Shown here piece after piece: positions 51,181 through 61,134 of a stretch of 64,000 bases of DNA (position 1 is the stretch's first letter; every line of letters begins with the position of its first letter). Under the pieces are notes generated by a model, which saw nothing but the letters and a program-made list of their open reading frames with translations, was not told the DNA's origin and ran no database searches. Origin of the DNA: Sedimenticola sp. (GTDB taxonomy: Bacteria; Pseudomonadota; Gammaproteobacteria; Chromatiales; Chromatiaceae); assembly GCA_026994195.1 (NCBI GenBank), contig JALWRH010000029.1, positions 1 to 64,000 on the forward strand, given 5' to 3'. Position numbers and translations under genes: made by a program.

Positions 51181-52653
51181 ATGAAATATCAGGATTTGCG
51201 GGATTTTATTCTTGGACTCGAAAAACAGGGGGAACTCAAACGGATCACGGCAGAAGTCGATCCCTGTCTGGAAATGACCGAGATCAGTGATCGTGTTCTG
51301 CGTGCTGCGGGTCCCGCGCTTCTGTTCGAAAACCCCAAGGGACATGATGTGCCGGTGCTTACCAACCTTTTTGGCACCCCCCACCGCGTCGCCTTGGGCA
51401 TGGGGGAAGACTCCGTGGAGGCGTTGCGTGAGGTGGGCAGGTTGCTGGCCATGCTCAAGGAACCCGATCCGCCCCGGGGCATGAAGGATGCCTGGGACAA
51501 GATTCCTATGTACCGCAAAGTGCTGGATATGGCGCCAAAGGAGCGCCGTTCCGCTCCCTGTCAGGAAGTGGTGTTGGAAGGGCAGGACGTGGATCTGGGG
51601 AGCCTGCCTGTGCAAACCTGTTGGCCCGGAGATGCCGGACCACTTATCACCTGGGGCCTGGTAGTGACCCGGGGGCCGCACAAGCAGCGTCAGAACCTTG
51701 GGATCTACCGTATGCAGGTGATCGGCCGCAACCGGTTAATCATGCGCTGGCTGGCGCATCGTGGCGGCGCTCTGGACTTTCGTGAGTGGCAGGAAAGCCA
51801 TCCGGGTGAGGCTTTTCCTGTCTCCGTCGCCTTGGGGGCCGATCCTGCCACCATACTGGCAGCAGTCACACCGGTGCCCGACACGCTTTCAGAATACGCC
51901 TTTGCCGGTCTGTTGCGCGGTTCCCGCACGGAGGTTACCCGCTGCCTGGGGAATGAACTGCAGGTGCCGGCTTCTGCCGAATATGTGTTGGAAGGCGTTA
52001 TTCATCCCGATGATATGGCACCGGAAGGGCCTTTTGGAGATCACACGGGCTATTACAACGAAGTGGACAGTTTTCCCGTTTTCACCGTTGAGCGCATTAC
52101 CTGCCGGAAGAGTCCCATCTATCACAGCACCTATACCGGGCGTCCGCCGGATGAGCCTGCCATCCTGGGTGTGGCCCTCAATGAAGTCTTCGTGCCTATT
52201 CTGCAGAAGCAGTTTCCCGAGATCACGGATTTCTACCTGCCCCCCGAAGGCTGTTCCTACCGCATGGCAGTGGTGAGCATGAAAAAACAGTACCCGGGGC
52301 ATGCCAAGCGGGTGATGTTTGGCATATGGTCTTTCTTGCGCCAGTTCATGTACACCAAGTTTGTGATTGTGACAGATGATGATGTCAACGTGCGGGACTG
52401 GAATGATGTGATCTGGGCCATGACCACCAGGATGGACCCGGCGCGGGATGTCACCCTGGTGGAAAATACGCCCATCGACTATCTGGATTTTGCCTCGCCG
52501 GTGTCTGGCCTGGGCTCGAAGATGGGGCTCGATGCCACCAACAAGTGGCCCGGGGAAACCTGCCGGGAATGGGGCAGACCCATCGTTATGGACGAGGATG
52601 TAAAGAAACGTATTGATGACTTGTGGAGTGATTTGGAACTGAGTCCGCAATGA
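51181..52653 (+). CDS. ubiD: UbiD-family 4-hydroxy-3-polyprenylbenzoate decarboxylase
   Basis: [76 protein letters not shown]. Confidence 0.95.
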   Translation: MKYQDLRDFILGLEKQGELKRITAEVDPCLEMTEISDRVLRAAGPALLFENPKGHDVPVLTNLFGTPHRVALGMGEDSVEALREVGRLLAMLKEPDPPRGMKDAWDKIPMYRKVLDMAPKERRSAPCQEVVLEGQDVDLGSLPVQTCWPGDAGPLITWGLVVTRGPHKQRQNLGIYRMQVIGRNRLIMRWLAHRGGALDFREWQESHPGEAFPVSVALGADPATILAAVTPVPDTLSEYAFAGLLRGSRTEVTRCLGNELQVPASAEYVLEGVIHPDDMAPEGPFGDHTGYYNEVDSFPVFTVERITCRKSPIYHSTYTGRPPDEPAILGVALNEVFVPILQKQFPEITDFYLPPEGCSYRMAVVSMKKQYPGHAKRVMFGIWSFLRQFMYTKFVIVTDDDVNVRDWNDVIWAMTTRMDPARDVTLVENTPIDYLDFASPVSGLGSKMGLDATNKWPGETCREWGRPIVMDEDVKKRIDDLWSDLELSPQ

Positions 52654-53927
52654 ACAGCTTTCCTTCTGACAAACTGCGCCAGTACATGCGTCGAAGGATG
52701 AGTGATGACTGCCATTCGTTGCGTTGTGCCCAGGAAAAAATACTATATGGAATGCTGGGACTGTCTTCAGTGGTTCTTGCTTTTCCCTATGTGCTGGGTG
52801 TGGTGCTGGCAGTCAGGGAAGGACTATGGGCTATAGTGTTCATAGATACCCTGACGTTCCTTTCATTGCTGTTTCTGGTTTTTTCCTTGTCACTCTCCTA
52901 CAAAGCCCGGGTGTATGGGCTGTTGATCCTGATCGAATTCCTGGCGGTTTCGCTGCTGGTTATTACCGGCAGTCAGGGGGCAGGCTGGTTGTGGCTGTTA
53001 TTCCCGCCGGTATTGGCGACCTTGCTGCTGGACTGCCGGATCGGTTATGCCACTGTGTTTTTCAGCATGCTGCTGTTGTTCCTGCTTGGGATGTCGGATG
53101 TCCTGTTCTTTCATGGAAGGGTGGCCTTTGCCAATGACCGTCCGGTGGTTCTGGCTGTCATGGTTGGTAATTATCTGGCGCTTTCTGTCATTCTGATATT
53201 CATGATAGGGCGTCTTCTGAACAGCCTTGAGGGCACGATCAAGGCCGTACGCCAGGGCGCCGGTCAGCTGCAACTGACTCAGGAAGTCACCGTGGACACC
53301 ATCTCCTCCCTGGCGGAGTATCGGGATATGGAAACCGGGAACCATATTTTACGTACCCGGAACTATGTAAGAATCCTGGCAAGGCAACTGCGAAAACAGT
53401 CTTCTGTCTACGCTGAAATACTGAATGAAGACTTTATCGATCTGTTGTCCCAGTCCGCACCCTTGCATGATATCGGAAAGATCGGCGTGCCCGATGAGAT
53501 TCTTTTAAAGCCCGCAAAACTGACTTCTGAGGAATTCGAGGAGATGAAGAAACACACGGTCTATGGCAAAGAGGCTTTGACTCAGGCAGAGGACAAACTG
53601 GGGAGCAACCACTTTTTGCAACTGGCCGCTGAGATCGCCTGGACACACCATGAAAAATGGGATGGCAGCGGCTATCCGCGTGGCCTCTCCGGTGCGGAGA
53701 TACCCCTCTCGGGCCGAATTATGGCTGTGGCTGATGTGTATGATGCATTGATTTCCAAGCGTGTGTACAAGGCGGCCTCTAGCCATGAAGAAGCCCTGGC
53801 GTATATCGAAGAACATTCCGGCTCCATGTTCGACCCGGAGGTGGTAGCTGCCTTGCTCGCTGTTTCGGATGATTTCCTGTCCGTAGCAGAGAAATTTTCC
53901 GATTCAGTGTTGCGGACACATGACTGA
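52650..53927 (+). CDS. membrane HD-GYP domain putative c-di-GMP phosphodiesterase
   Basis: [35 protein letters not shown] and [13 protein letters not shown]-terminal TM domain. Confidence 0.92.
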   Translation: MNSFPSDKLRQYMRRRMSDDCHSLRCAQEKILYGMLGLSSVVLAFPYVLGVVLAVREGLWAIVFIDTLTFLSLLFLVFSLSLSYKARVYGLLILIEFLAVSLLVITGSQGAGWLWLLFPPVLATLLLDCRIGYATVFFSMLLLFLLGMSDVLFFHGRVAFANDRPVVLAVMVGNYLALSVILIFMIGRLLNSLEGTIKAVRQGAGQLQLTQEVTVDTISSLAEYRDMETGNHILRTRNYVRILARQLRKQSSVYAEILNEDFIDLLSQSAPLHDIGKIGVPDEILLKPAKLTSEEFEEMKKHTVYGKEALTQAEDKLGSNHFLQLAAEIAWTHHEKWDGSGYPRGLSGAEIPLSGRIMAVADVYDALISKRVYKAASSHEEALAYIEEHSGSMFDPEVVAALLAVSDDFLSVAEKFSDSVLRTHD

Positions 53928-56031
53928 GATCTTGCTGATGGCCAGTGAGATTGGCAGCATTCTGGATGCGGTTCTGGAGGTGGAATTTTCCTTTCTGCAA
54001 ACAGAAAATATCGCCAGGGAGCTTGCCCGTCTCCCTGCCGGGCAGCAGCAGCTCGTATTGCAGTGGACGCGGCGCGTGTCCAGCACCAATGTGCAGCTGG
54101 CCTACGAGTTTTCCTCCCGGGCTGTGCGAGCTCTGGCGTGCATGGATGAAGAAATGCTGTCCGCCTGGTGCCTGCATGCCATGGATACCTACGACCGGGC
54201 GGGGCTTCATCCCGCCATGGAAGTCATCAAGGATCTGGAGGGCTTTCTGGCATTTGGCCACCTGCGTGCATCTGCGGCGCTGCTGGAGGATGTGCGCCCG
54301 GTGCTCAACTCTTTCATTCACGGCCTGTCCGGACGCAGGCTGGAGTTGCAGGAGGATACCCGCTCATGGACAGATGGAGAGGTGCTCTACCTGCCGGAAA
54401 TGATGGCCCGTCTTGAGGATGAAGAAGACAATTTTCATCTCTACAAGGCCATGGCCACCCATCTGTGGGGCCAGACCCGGTACGGTACTCTGAATGTCGA
54501 TCCCCAGGCGTTGCTGGCCCCTTACGCCGATGAGCAACATGCCCTGCACTGGTTCCAGCTTCTGGAAACCCTGCGCCTGGACAACTATCTCAAGCGTGAC
54601 CTGCCGGGCTTGTACCGGCAGATACAGCAGTTGCATGCCCGCCTGGCGGATCCAGGCCAGGAAAGCGCCCTGCAGGCCTTGCGCAGTGAGTTGGACGCGT
54701 CTGCCTCGGTGAATGACAGTGTGGCTGCCCTGGCCCGGCTCTATGAACGTCAGGCTCCGTCCCTGCCCTGCTATGCGGGTGGTATGGATCTTCCTCTGGC
54801 CTGGCAGGCCAGGGAACTGCGCCTGCAAAGAGAAGAAGCCCGCTTTCGGGATGCCCTGCGTGTGCTTGCCGAGGATTTGCAGGGAGAAGCGGCCGAAGCT
54901 GCCAGTCCCTTTGAGCTCCGGGAGCGTAATCCCGACCGGGATAGCAGTGAACTTGCCGACCTGGAGCTGGTGCTGGCCGACCAGGTCATGCCAGTGCCGG
55001 AACATTTGAAATCGATCATGACTTCCATACAGCTTGATCTGACCGGAATACCAGAGGAATACCTGGTTCCTGCCGGAGAAGGGGAATATGACCCGGCTTT
55101 GCTGGAAGACGAGACACTAGATCCGAATGACGTCTGGGGCGGCGTGTACCACGAAGAAGGCGCCTTCTTCTACGATGAATGGGATTTTGGCCGCCTGCAC
55201 TACAGAAAGAACTGGTGCGTACTGCGCGAGCTGGACCAGGAAGGCGGGGATGATGGCTTTTACAACCGCACTCTGGACAGGTACAGAGGTCTTGTGCGCT
55301 CACTGCACCGCAGTTTCGAGGTCTTGCGCGGGGAAGACAAAGTACTGCGCCGCCAGCCTCATGGCGAAGATATCGATATCGATGCCTTTGTCGAAGCACT
55401 GGCGGATATGCAATCCGGAATGGAAATGTCCGAGCGCCTATTTTCCCGTATGCACAAGGATGAACGCAATATTGCGGTGCTGTTCATGGTCGATATGTCC
55501 GGCTCCACCAAGGGCTGGATCAATGAGGCAGAACGTGAAGCCCTGGTGCTTCTGGTGGAATCCTTACAGGTATTGGGAGATCGCTACGCCATATACGGTT
55601 TTTCCGGATGGGCAAGGAAGCGCTGTGAGGTGTATCGTATCAAGAGTTTCGATGAACCCCTGAGTAACAAGGTCAAGGGCGCTATCGGTAGTATCGAGCC
55701 AAAGGACTATACCCGTATGGGAGCGCCCATTCGCCATTTCACGCGTATGCTGGAAGAAGTCGAAGCCAGAACCAAGCTGCTTATCACTCTGTCTGACGGC
55801 AAACCAGACGATTATGATCACTATTACCGGGGGGAATACGGCATTGAGGATACACGGCAGGCATTGTTCGAGGCCAGGGTGGCGGGGATACATCCGTTCT
55901 GCATCACTATTGACAAGGAAGGCGCGGATTATCTTCCCCACATGTACGGCAAGGCCAATTACGTGGTGCTGGATGATGTGGCAAAACTGCCCTTAAAGGT
56001 TTCCGATATCTATCGTAAGATTACCAGCTGA
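53920..56031 (+). CDS. VWA-domain protein, NorD/CbbO-like
   Basis: MIDAS FMVDMSGSTKGWINEAEREALVLL; ITLSDGKPDDYDHYYRGEYGIEDTRQAL; overlaps HD-GYP gene. Confidence 0.85.
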   Translation: MTEILLMASEIGSILDAVLEVEFSFLQTENIARELARLPAGQQQLVLQWTRRVSSTNVQLAYEFSSRAVRALACMDEEMLSAWCLHAMDTYDRAGLHPAMEVIKDLEGFLAFGHLRASAALLEDVRPVLNSFIHGLSGRRLELQEDTRSWTDGEVLYLPEMMARLEDEEDNFHLYKAMATHLWGQTRYGTLNVDPQALLAPYADEQHALHWFQLLETLRLDNYLKRDLPGLYRQIQQLHARLADPGQESALQALRSELDASASVNDSVAALARLYERQAPSLPCYAGGMDLPLAWQARELRLQREEARFRDALRVLAEDLQGEAAEAASPFELRERNPDRDSSELADLELVLADQVMPVPEHLKSIMTSIQLDLTGIPEEYLVPAGEGEYDPALLEDETLDPNDVWGGVYHEEGAFFYDEWDFGRLHYRKNWCVLRELDQEGGDDGFYNRTLDRYRGLVRSLHRSFEVLRGEDKVLRRQPHGEDIDIDAFVEALADMQSGMEMSERLFSRMHKDERNIAVLFMVDMSGSTKGWINEAEREALVLLVESLQVLGDRYAIYGFSGWARKRCEVYRIKSFDEPLSNKVKGAIGSIEPKDYTRMGAPIRHFTRMLEEVEARTKLLITLSDGKPDDYDHYYRGEYGIEDTRQALFEARVAGIHPFCITIDKEGADYLPHMYGKANYVVLDDVAKLPLKVSDIYRKITS

Positions 56032-56063
56032 AGCATATTATTAATTGAATTTGTCGCCTTCAA

Positions 56064-56078
56064 TGCTTCAAACAGGGC
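56064..56078. repeat. solo copy of MITE terminal sequence TGCTTCAAACAGGGC
   Basis: 15 bp identical to part of the TIR at 38242-38256. Confidence 0.7.
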
Positions 56079-56169
56079 AGCTGAGGGCACGATATACTAG
56101 CAACAAAAAACACTGCCTGGAATCTGTCTGGCAGAGTGAGAAAAGTTCATAGGAGAGGAGGAAGAAGTA

Positions 56170-56856
56170 ATGAAAAAAACAGCAGTAGCCATTGCAGCCG
56201 TCATGAGCGGGGGAATTGTCCTGGCACAACCGGGAACAGGAATGCCGCCCTATGGTTATACGCCGCCCATGCCGGGAGCCATGCCCATGCGCCGTCCGGC
56301 GCCTGCTCCCCGTGAATACCCGGTAGACAGCCCGGCAGCCCTGGTGCAGAAAGGCATGCACGATCTCCTGGATCGCCTGCAGAGCGAGGACCTCGATACC
56401 CGTTCTCTCGAGAAGTACCTGGAGGAGCAGGTGGCTCCCTACTTCGATTTTGAATACATGGCCAAATCTGCGGCAGGCAATATGTATCGCTATATGAGTG
56501 ATGAGCAGAAAGCGCGTATGGCGCAGCGTATTGAACGGCAGTTCTTGTCCACCATGGTGCAGCGCCTGGTCAGCTACAACAATCAGGGTGTGCGGGTGAT
56601 GAGCCAGCGCATGAACCCGGATGGCCGTACCGGCATGGTGACTACCGCCATTACTGGCCCACGAGGTTATCCCACACGCCTGGATTTTCGTTTCTATAAG
56701 GCCAAGAGCGGCTGGAAAGTGTTTGATGTCATGGCCAATGGCCAAAGCGCCGTTATCCATTACCGCCGCCAGTTTCGTCAGACTATGTACATGCCATCAG
56801 GACGCAACCAGCGGCTCATGCGGCGTCCTTATCATCAACCTGCATCGGGCAGTTAA
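56170..56856 (+). CDS. MlaC/Ttg2-family (ABC-transporter-associated phospholipid-binding) periplasmic protein
   Basis: LEKYLEEQVAPYFDFEYMAKSAAGNMYRYMSDEQKARM..; signal peptide. Confidence 0.82.
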   Translation: MKKTAVAIAAVMSGGIVLAQPGTGMPPYGYTPPMPGAMPMRRPAPAPREYPVDSPAALVQKGMHDLLDRLQSEDLDTRSLEKYLEEQVAPYFDFEYMAKSAAGNMYRYMSDEQKARMAQRIERQFLSTMVQRLVSYNNQGVRVMSQRMNPDGRTGMVTTAITGPRGYPTRLDFRFYKAKSGWKVFDVMANGQSAVIHYRRQFRQTMYMPSGRNQRLMRRPYHQPASGS

Positions 56857-56883
56857 CCGTCGCCAGCCGCATAGGGATTCCGG

Positions 56884-57405
56884 ATGAATGCTCAACCGGG
56901 GCAGGGCCTGGGAAAAGGCATGATCATTGGCGCCTGGGTGCTGCTGGTGGCGTTGCTCACCCTGTTCTTTTCCCGGGTTCTGGATGAACGTGAGAATCCC
57001 AACCAGCAACCCCTGAGCCAGGTATCCGCCCGGGGTGTCCGGGAAGTTGAGCTCAAACGCAATCCCCAGGGGCATTATGTGGCCACCGGTGCTATCAATG
57101 GCCAGGCGGTGGTGTTCCTGGTGGATACTGGAGCGACAGATGTCGCCCTGTCAGAAAAGCTTGCCCGGAAAATGGGCTTGGAAAAGCGGGCGGGGGCTTT
57201 CAGTCATACGGCAAACGGGGTGGTGGCTGTATGGCAGACCCGTCTCGACCGGGTATCACTGGGGAACATCGAGTTGCGCAATATACGCGCAAGCATTCTT
57301 CCTGATCTCAAACCGGATGATCAGGTGTTGCTGGGTATGAGTTTTCTCAAGAAACTGGAAATCCTTCAGAAAGGAGATACCCTGACTCTGCGCCAGCTCC
57401 CATGA
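56884..57405 (+). CDS. retropepsin-like clan AA aspartic protease, TIGR02281-type
   Basis: GQAVVFLVDTGATDVALSEKLARKMGL; N-terminal TM. Confidence 0.88.
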   Translation: MNAQPGQGLGKGMIIGAWVLLVALLTLFFSRVLDERENPNQQPLSQVSARGVREVELKRNPQGHYVATGAINGQAVVFLVDTGATDVALSEKLARKMGLEKRAGAFSHTANGVVAVWQTRLDRVSLGNIELRNIRASILPDLKPDDQVLLGMSFLKKLEILQKGDTLTLRQLP

Positions 57406-57429
57406 GTTGCTGGAAAAACTCTGATCCCT

Positions 57430-57498
57430 GTAGGTCGGGCTTCAGCCCGACATTTCTCCGTTGAGGCAGCTGTTGTCAGACTGAAGCCCGACCTACGG
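57430..57498. repeat. paired REP-like inverted repeat (BIME-like)
   Basis: GTAGGTCGGGCTTCAGCCCGAC ... CTGAAGCCCGACCTACGGA. Confidence 0.85.
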
Positions 57499-57537
57499 AT
57501 GGCAGAAGTGCCGGTAATGCAGAGAGCACACCGGCCC

Positions 57538-57657
57538 GTCCATCCCTGGACATGCGCCGCTCCTGCGCATTCTTGCGCCCGCGGCATACCGTCCATCCCT
57601 GGACATGCGCCGCTCCTGCGCATCCCTGCGCCCGCGGCATACCGTCCATCCCTGGAC
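57538..57657. repeat. 53-bp tandem hairpin repeat array (second locus)
   Basis: GTCCATCCCTGGAC at 57538, 57591, 57644, exact 53-bp spacing; reverse complement matches the 34293-34359 unit. Confidence 0.95.
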
Positions 57658-57659
57658 AT

Positions 57660-57690
57660 AAAAAAACCAGCGCGGGGCGCTGGTTTTATT
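57660..57690 (-). terminator. intrinsic terminator of HU gene (possibly bidirectional)
   Basis: AAAACCAGCGC-GGG-GCGCTGGTTTT, T-run on both strands. Confidence 0.9.
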
Positions 57691-57712
57691 CCTGGCAATA
57701 TCACCTCGGGTC

Positions 57713-58087
57713 TTACATGGAGACCACGTCCTTCAGTGCTTTCAAGGCAGTAACCTTTACGGTAGTGCTTGCAGGTTTTGCGGCGATCTTCATGGGTTCG
57801 CCGGTAGCCGGGTTACGTCCCATACGCGCCTTGCGTGCCGGCTTCTTTACGCGGCGGATCTTGACGCCGGTATCGGGAATGGCAAATTCACCGGAACCAC
57901 GTTTCTTGATATGGCGGGTGATAAGATCACTCAGGGAAGAGAATACGGCTTGTACTTCTTTCTTGGTCAGGCCGGTATCGTCTGCGATAGCAGTGATGAT
58001 CTGACTCTTTGTCTGCTTCTTGCTGATGGCAGGCAGTTTCTTGGGAGCTGCCTTGGCAGCGACTTTCTTGGTGGTCTTTTTAACCAT
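57713..58087 (-). CDS. HU-family DNA-binding protein with Lys/Ala-rich N-terminal tail
   Basis: MVKKTTKKVAAKAAPKKLPAISKKQTKSQIITAIADDTGLTKKEVQAVFSSL..ARMGRNPATGEPMKI. Confidence 0.92.
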   Translation of the reverse strand: MVKKTTKKVAAKAAPKKLPAISKKQTKSQIITAIADDTGLTKKEVQAVFSSLSDLITRHIKKRGSGEFAIPDTGVKIRRVKKPARKARMGRNPATGEPMKIAAKPASTTVKVTALKALKDVVSM

Positions 58088-58366
58088 CTGATTACTCTCC
58101 TTAGGTTATCGGGTAATTCCGTACCGGAACTTACCATAATATTTTTTGTTGACATAGTGAAAATGTGGTTTCAGTTGATATATACGGCATATTTTCACTT
58201 TTCAAGGGGCAGAATTTGAGAAATGCACTGCTCTTTCAGGCAGGTTTACAAGAATTGCCAGGGATTGTATGCATTGCTAGCCCCATGCTATGAGTGCGTG
58301 CCTGTACATGGAATGCGATGGTTTGGGGGGTCGGATTTCGATGGGAACAAGAAGAACAGAGTGACT

Positions 58367-59833
58367 CTATTTTTTCTTTTTCAAGTCGGCAATTTCTTCT
58401 TGTACTTTTTTTAGCTGTGATTCCAGGCGTGCTGTTTCGTAGAAGTTCAGATTGGGAACACGCAGGGCAATCTTCAGCTGCAGGGCGGAGGCTTCCAGGT
58501 TGCCTTTCAGGTAATAGTGCATGGCCATGTGTTGGTGGCTTTCCGCCTGGCGTCCCATGTCTGCCGCGGCATTGGCCAGCAACTTGTAAACATGAGTGTT
58601 CTCCGGCCGAAGTGAAGCCAGAAACGAAAGCTTGCGATAGGCGGTTTTTGCCTTGCCTGCGCGTAAGTAGAATTCTGCCAGAGTGATCTGTAAGGGATAG
58701 CTCAGGGGCTGTTTCTCAACCGCGTCTTCCAGGCGGGAGATGGCGCGGCGCTTGTTTCCGGCTTCCATGTCGATGCGGGAAGCGGTAATGATGAACTCCA
58801 GGGTGTCAGGATACTCCTGCAACAGCGTATTCAGCTGCGAAGACGCTTTTGCATACTGGTCGTTGCGCAACAGAGCCAGGGCCAATCCATAAGTGGCCGC
58901 AGCTTTGTTGCGGTAGCGGCCTTCCCGAAGTGAGGCGGTGAAATAGGTAATGGCGTCACGCGCCTCATGGAAGGCGCGTTCCCTCAAAGTGCTCCTGGTA
59001 AGCAGATAACGGAAGCTGTCTGTGTATTGCTTATAAGAATAGACTTCTGCCCGTCCCAGGGAATCTGCGATTCTGGAATTGGTCACCGGATGGGTACGCA
59101 GAAACTCGGGAAGTTCAGTGCCATAGCTGTGATTGGCCCTGCCCATGCGGGTGAAGAAGCTGGGCATGGCGCGAGGGTCATAGTCGGCTGCGTACAGGAT
59201 GCCGATGCCCAGACGGTCGGCTTCCTTTTCGTTCTGGCGCGTGAAATTGATCTGTCGTTGTTGCATGGCGGCCTGTGCGCCAGTGGCGGCGGCAACGGCC
59301 GCATCCCCGCCCACGGTGGCGCCCAGAATGACTGCTGCTACCAGGGCGGCGCCCTGTACCAGACTCATGTTGCTGGCAGCGTACCAGGCGCGTTGCAGGT
59401 GCTTCTGGGTGACGTGGGTGATCTCATGAGCCAGTACGGCGGCCAGTTCACTTTCTGACTGGGTGGTGAGTACCAGACCCGTGTAGACGCCGATATAGCC
59501 GCCAGGGCCGGCATAGGCGTTGATGACCGGGCTGTCCACCAGGAAGAAGGTGAACTTGGAGCCCATGCCTTCACTGTGTTCAACCAGGGAGTTGCCCAGC
59601 TTGTTAATGTAGTCGTCCAGCAGCGGATCATCGATGACCGGCTGGGTGGCACGGACATAGCGCATAAAAGTCTTGCCCAGTTGCTGTTCCTGCAGGGGTG
59701 TGAACAGGTTGCCCGAAGCTGCGCCAATCTCGGGAAGGTCATCACTCCCTTCGCTCCATGCCTGGAGGGGTGTTGTACACAGACTGATGCCCAGAATGAG
59801 AATCAACCAGCGGTAAGAACGGGGATGGGCCAT
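58367..59833 (-). CDS. bepA: BepA/YfgC-like M48 metalloprotease with TPR region
   Basis: AAVLAHEITHVTQKH zinc motif; QKHLQRAWYAASNMSLVQGAAL; start re-placed to ATG 59833 (MAHPRSYRWLILIL). Confidence 0.9.
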   Translation of the reverse strand: MAHPRSYRWLILILGISLCTTPLQAWSEGSDDLPEIGAASGNLFTPLQEQQLGKTFMRYVRATQPVIDDPLLDDYINKLGNSLVEHSEGMGSKFTFFLVDSPVINAYAGPGGYIGVYTGLVLTTQSESELAAVLAHEITHVTQKHLQRAWYAASNMSLVQGAALVAAVILGATVGGDAAVAAATGAQAAMQQRQINFTRQNEKEADRLGIGILYAADYDPRAMPSFFTRMGRANHSYGTELPEFLRTHPVTNSRIADSLGRAEVYSYKQYTDSFRYLLTRSTLRERAFHEARDAITYFTASLREGRYRNKAAATYGLALALLRNDQYAKASSQLNTLLQEYPDTLEFIITASRIDMEAGNKRRAISRLEDAVEKQPLSYPLQITLAEFYLRAGKAKTAYRKLSFLASLRPENTHVYKLLANAAADMGRQAESHQHMAMHYYLKGNLEASALQLKIALRVPNLNFYETARLESQLKKVQEEIADLKKKK

Positions 59834-61134
59834 CAGTTTAATTGTATGCGTTGCCCCCAGGGGGGCTTTTCCTTTCCTTTGACTAACCACAAGACAGGAT
59901 AGGAGGGCGCAAGTTCCGGGAACTGCCCTGCCAGGTCCGAAAAATACACCAGGATTTCCGGTTTCATGCCCTGTTTGTCCACCCATTGAAACACGGGCCG
60001 GAAATCCGTGCCACCACCGCCGCTGATTTCTGTCTGCAGCTTCAGTTCCTCCCAGGGTTCAAAAATCCAGGGGGCGCCATCAGCAATTTGGGCATCACAG
60101 GGAATCAGGGTGACCCGGGCGCGCATCTGTCCTTTGAGAGCGGAAATTTCCGAGAGAAATTCCTGAATATCCCTGTCTTTTATGGAGCCGCTGGTATCCA
60201 GGGCAACCACGATGTCCACCTGGCTGGAGTGCAGGGAGGGCAGGATGGCGTCGCCTTGGCTGCGGCGGGACGGACGCATATAGCTGTAGTCGTCTCGCGC
60301 TACGGAGGTCATATAGCGTGCCAGCAGCATGCGCCAGGGGAGGCGTGGCTGCAGCAGGTGATCGATCATGCGCGCCATGGCGCCATCCATTTTGCCTGCC
60401 TGGATGGCCTGCTGGGCGGCGCCGGCCATGCGCTGCTGCCATTGCACTTCCAGGGTATCTCTTTCTTCGGGTGTAAGGGGAGGAGGCTGGGAGGATTCGC
60501 CGGGCCGGGTCTGGTCGTTGCTTTCACCGCCGGGCTGGTTCTGTCCCCCTGTTCCGTTGCTACCGTCGTTGTCTTTGGGTTGCTGCTGCTGTTCCTTCTC
60601 CTGCCGTGGTTCGGGGGGCGGGTTGTCTGGAGGGGGCTCTCCATCTTCTCCACCATCGCCACTGCCGTCACTGTCCTGATCATAGAGGTGTTGGTCGATG
60701 GTTTCCTGGTTGTCATCCTCCTGTAGCAGGGGATAGATCTCCTCGGCAGTCATGCCCTTGTATTCATCCATGATGAGGCTGTCGTAGGGTGGTATGAGGC
60801 CTTCATCCACCAGCAGTGGGTTGATGGCATAGTCGCAGGCCAGATTCCAGCGGTGCAGCACCCGGTGGGCTCTGCGGGAAAAATGCGACAGGGCGCAATG
60901 CAGCGCTTCGTGAGCGAGCATGAACTGGGTCTGGGCCAGGGTCAGAGAAGCGATGTACTCAGGGTTGTAGTAGAAATGGCGGGCGTCTGTCCCGGTAGTG
61001 GGGCACCACTCGGGACTGGCCGCCTGCATGGGCAGGCGCAGCACCAGGGCGCCGAGAAAGGGCTTGTCCAGGATCAGGCGGGTGCGCGCTGCCGCCAGCT
61101 TGGTCTGAATCTCGTCGTGATCCAGCTCAGCCAT
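59833..61134 (-). CDS. VWA-like / DUF2201-type putative metallopeptidase
   Basis: LAHEALHCALSHFSRRAHR; DIVVALDTSGSIKDRDIQEFLSEI; Gln/Pro-rich linker. Confidence 0.87.
   Translation of the reverse strand: MAELDHDEIQTKLAAARTRLILDKPFLGALVLRLPMQAASPEWCPTTGTDARHFYYNPEYIASLTLAQTQFMLAHEALHCALSHFSRRAHRVLHRWNLACDYAINPLLVDEGLIPPYDSLIMDEYKGMTAEEIYPLLQEDDNQETIDQHLYDQDSDGSGDGGEDGEPPPDNPPPEPRQEKEQQQQPKDNDGSNGTGGQNQPGGESNDQTRPGESSQPPPLTPEERDTLEVQWQQRMAGAAQQAIQAGKMDGAMARMIDHLLQPRLPWRMLLARYMTSVARDDYSYMRPSRRSQGDAILPSLHSSQVDIVVALDTSGSIKDRDIQEFLSEISALKGQMRARVTLIPCDAQIADGAPWIFEPWEELKLQTEISGGGGTDFRPVFQWVDKQGMKPEILVYFSDLAGQFPELAPSYPVLWLVKGKEKPPWGQRIQLN

Noticed and set aside
57538-57657. Possible CRISPR array (regular 53-bp spacing)
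   Set aside because: The whole unit including the interval between hairpins is repeated, so there are no unique spacers; no cas genes in the window.
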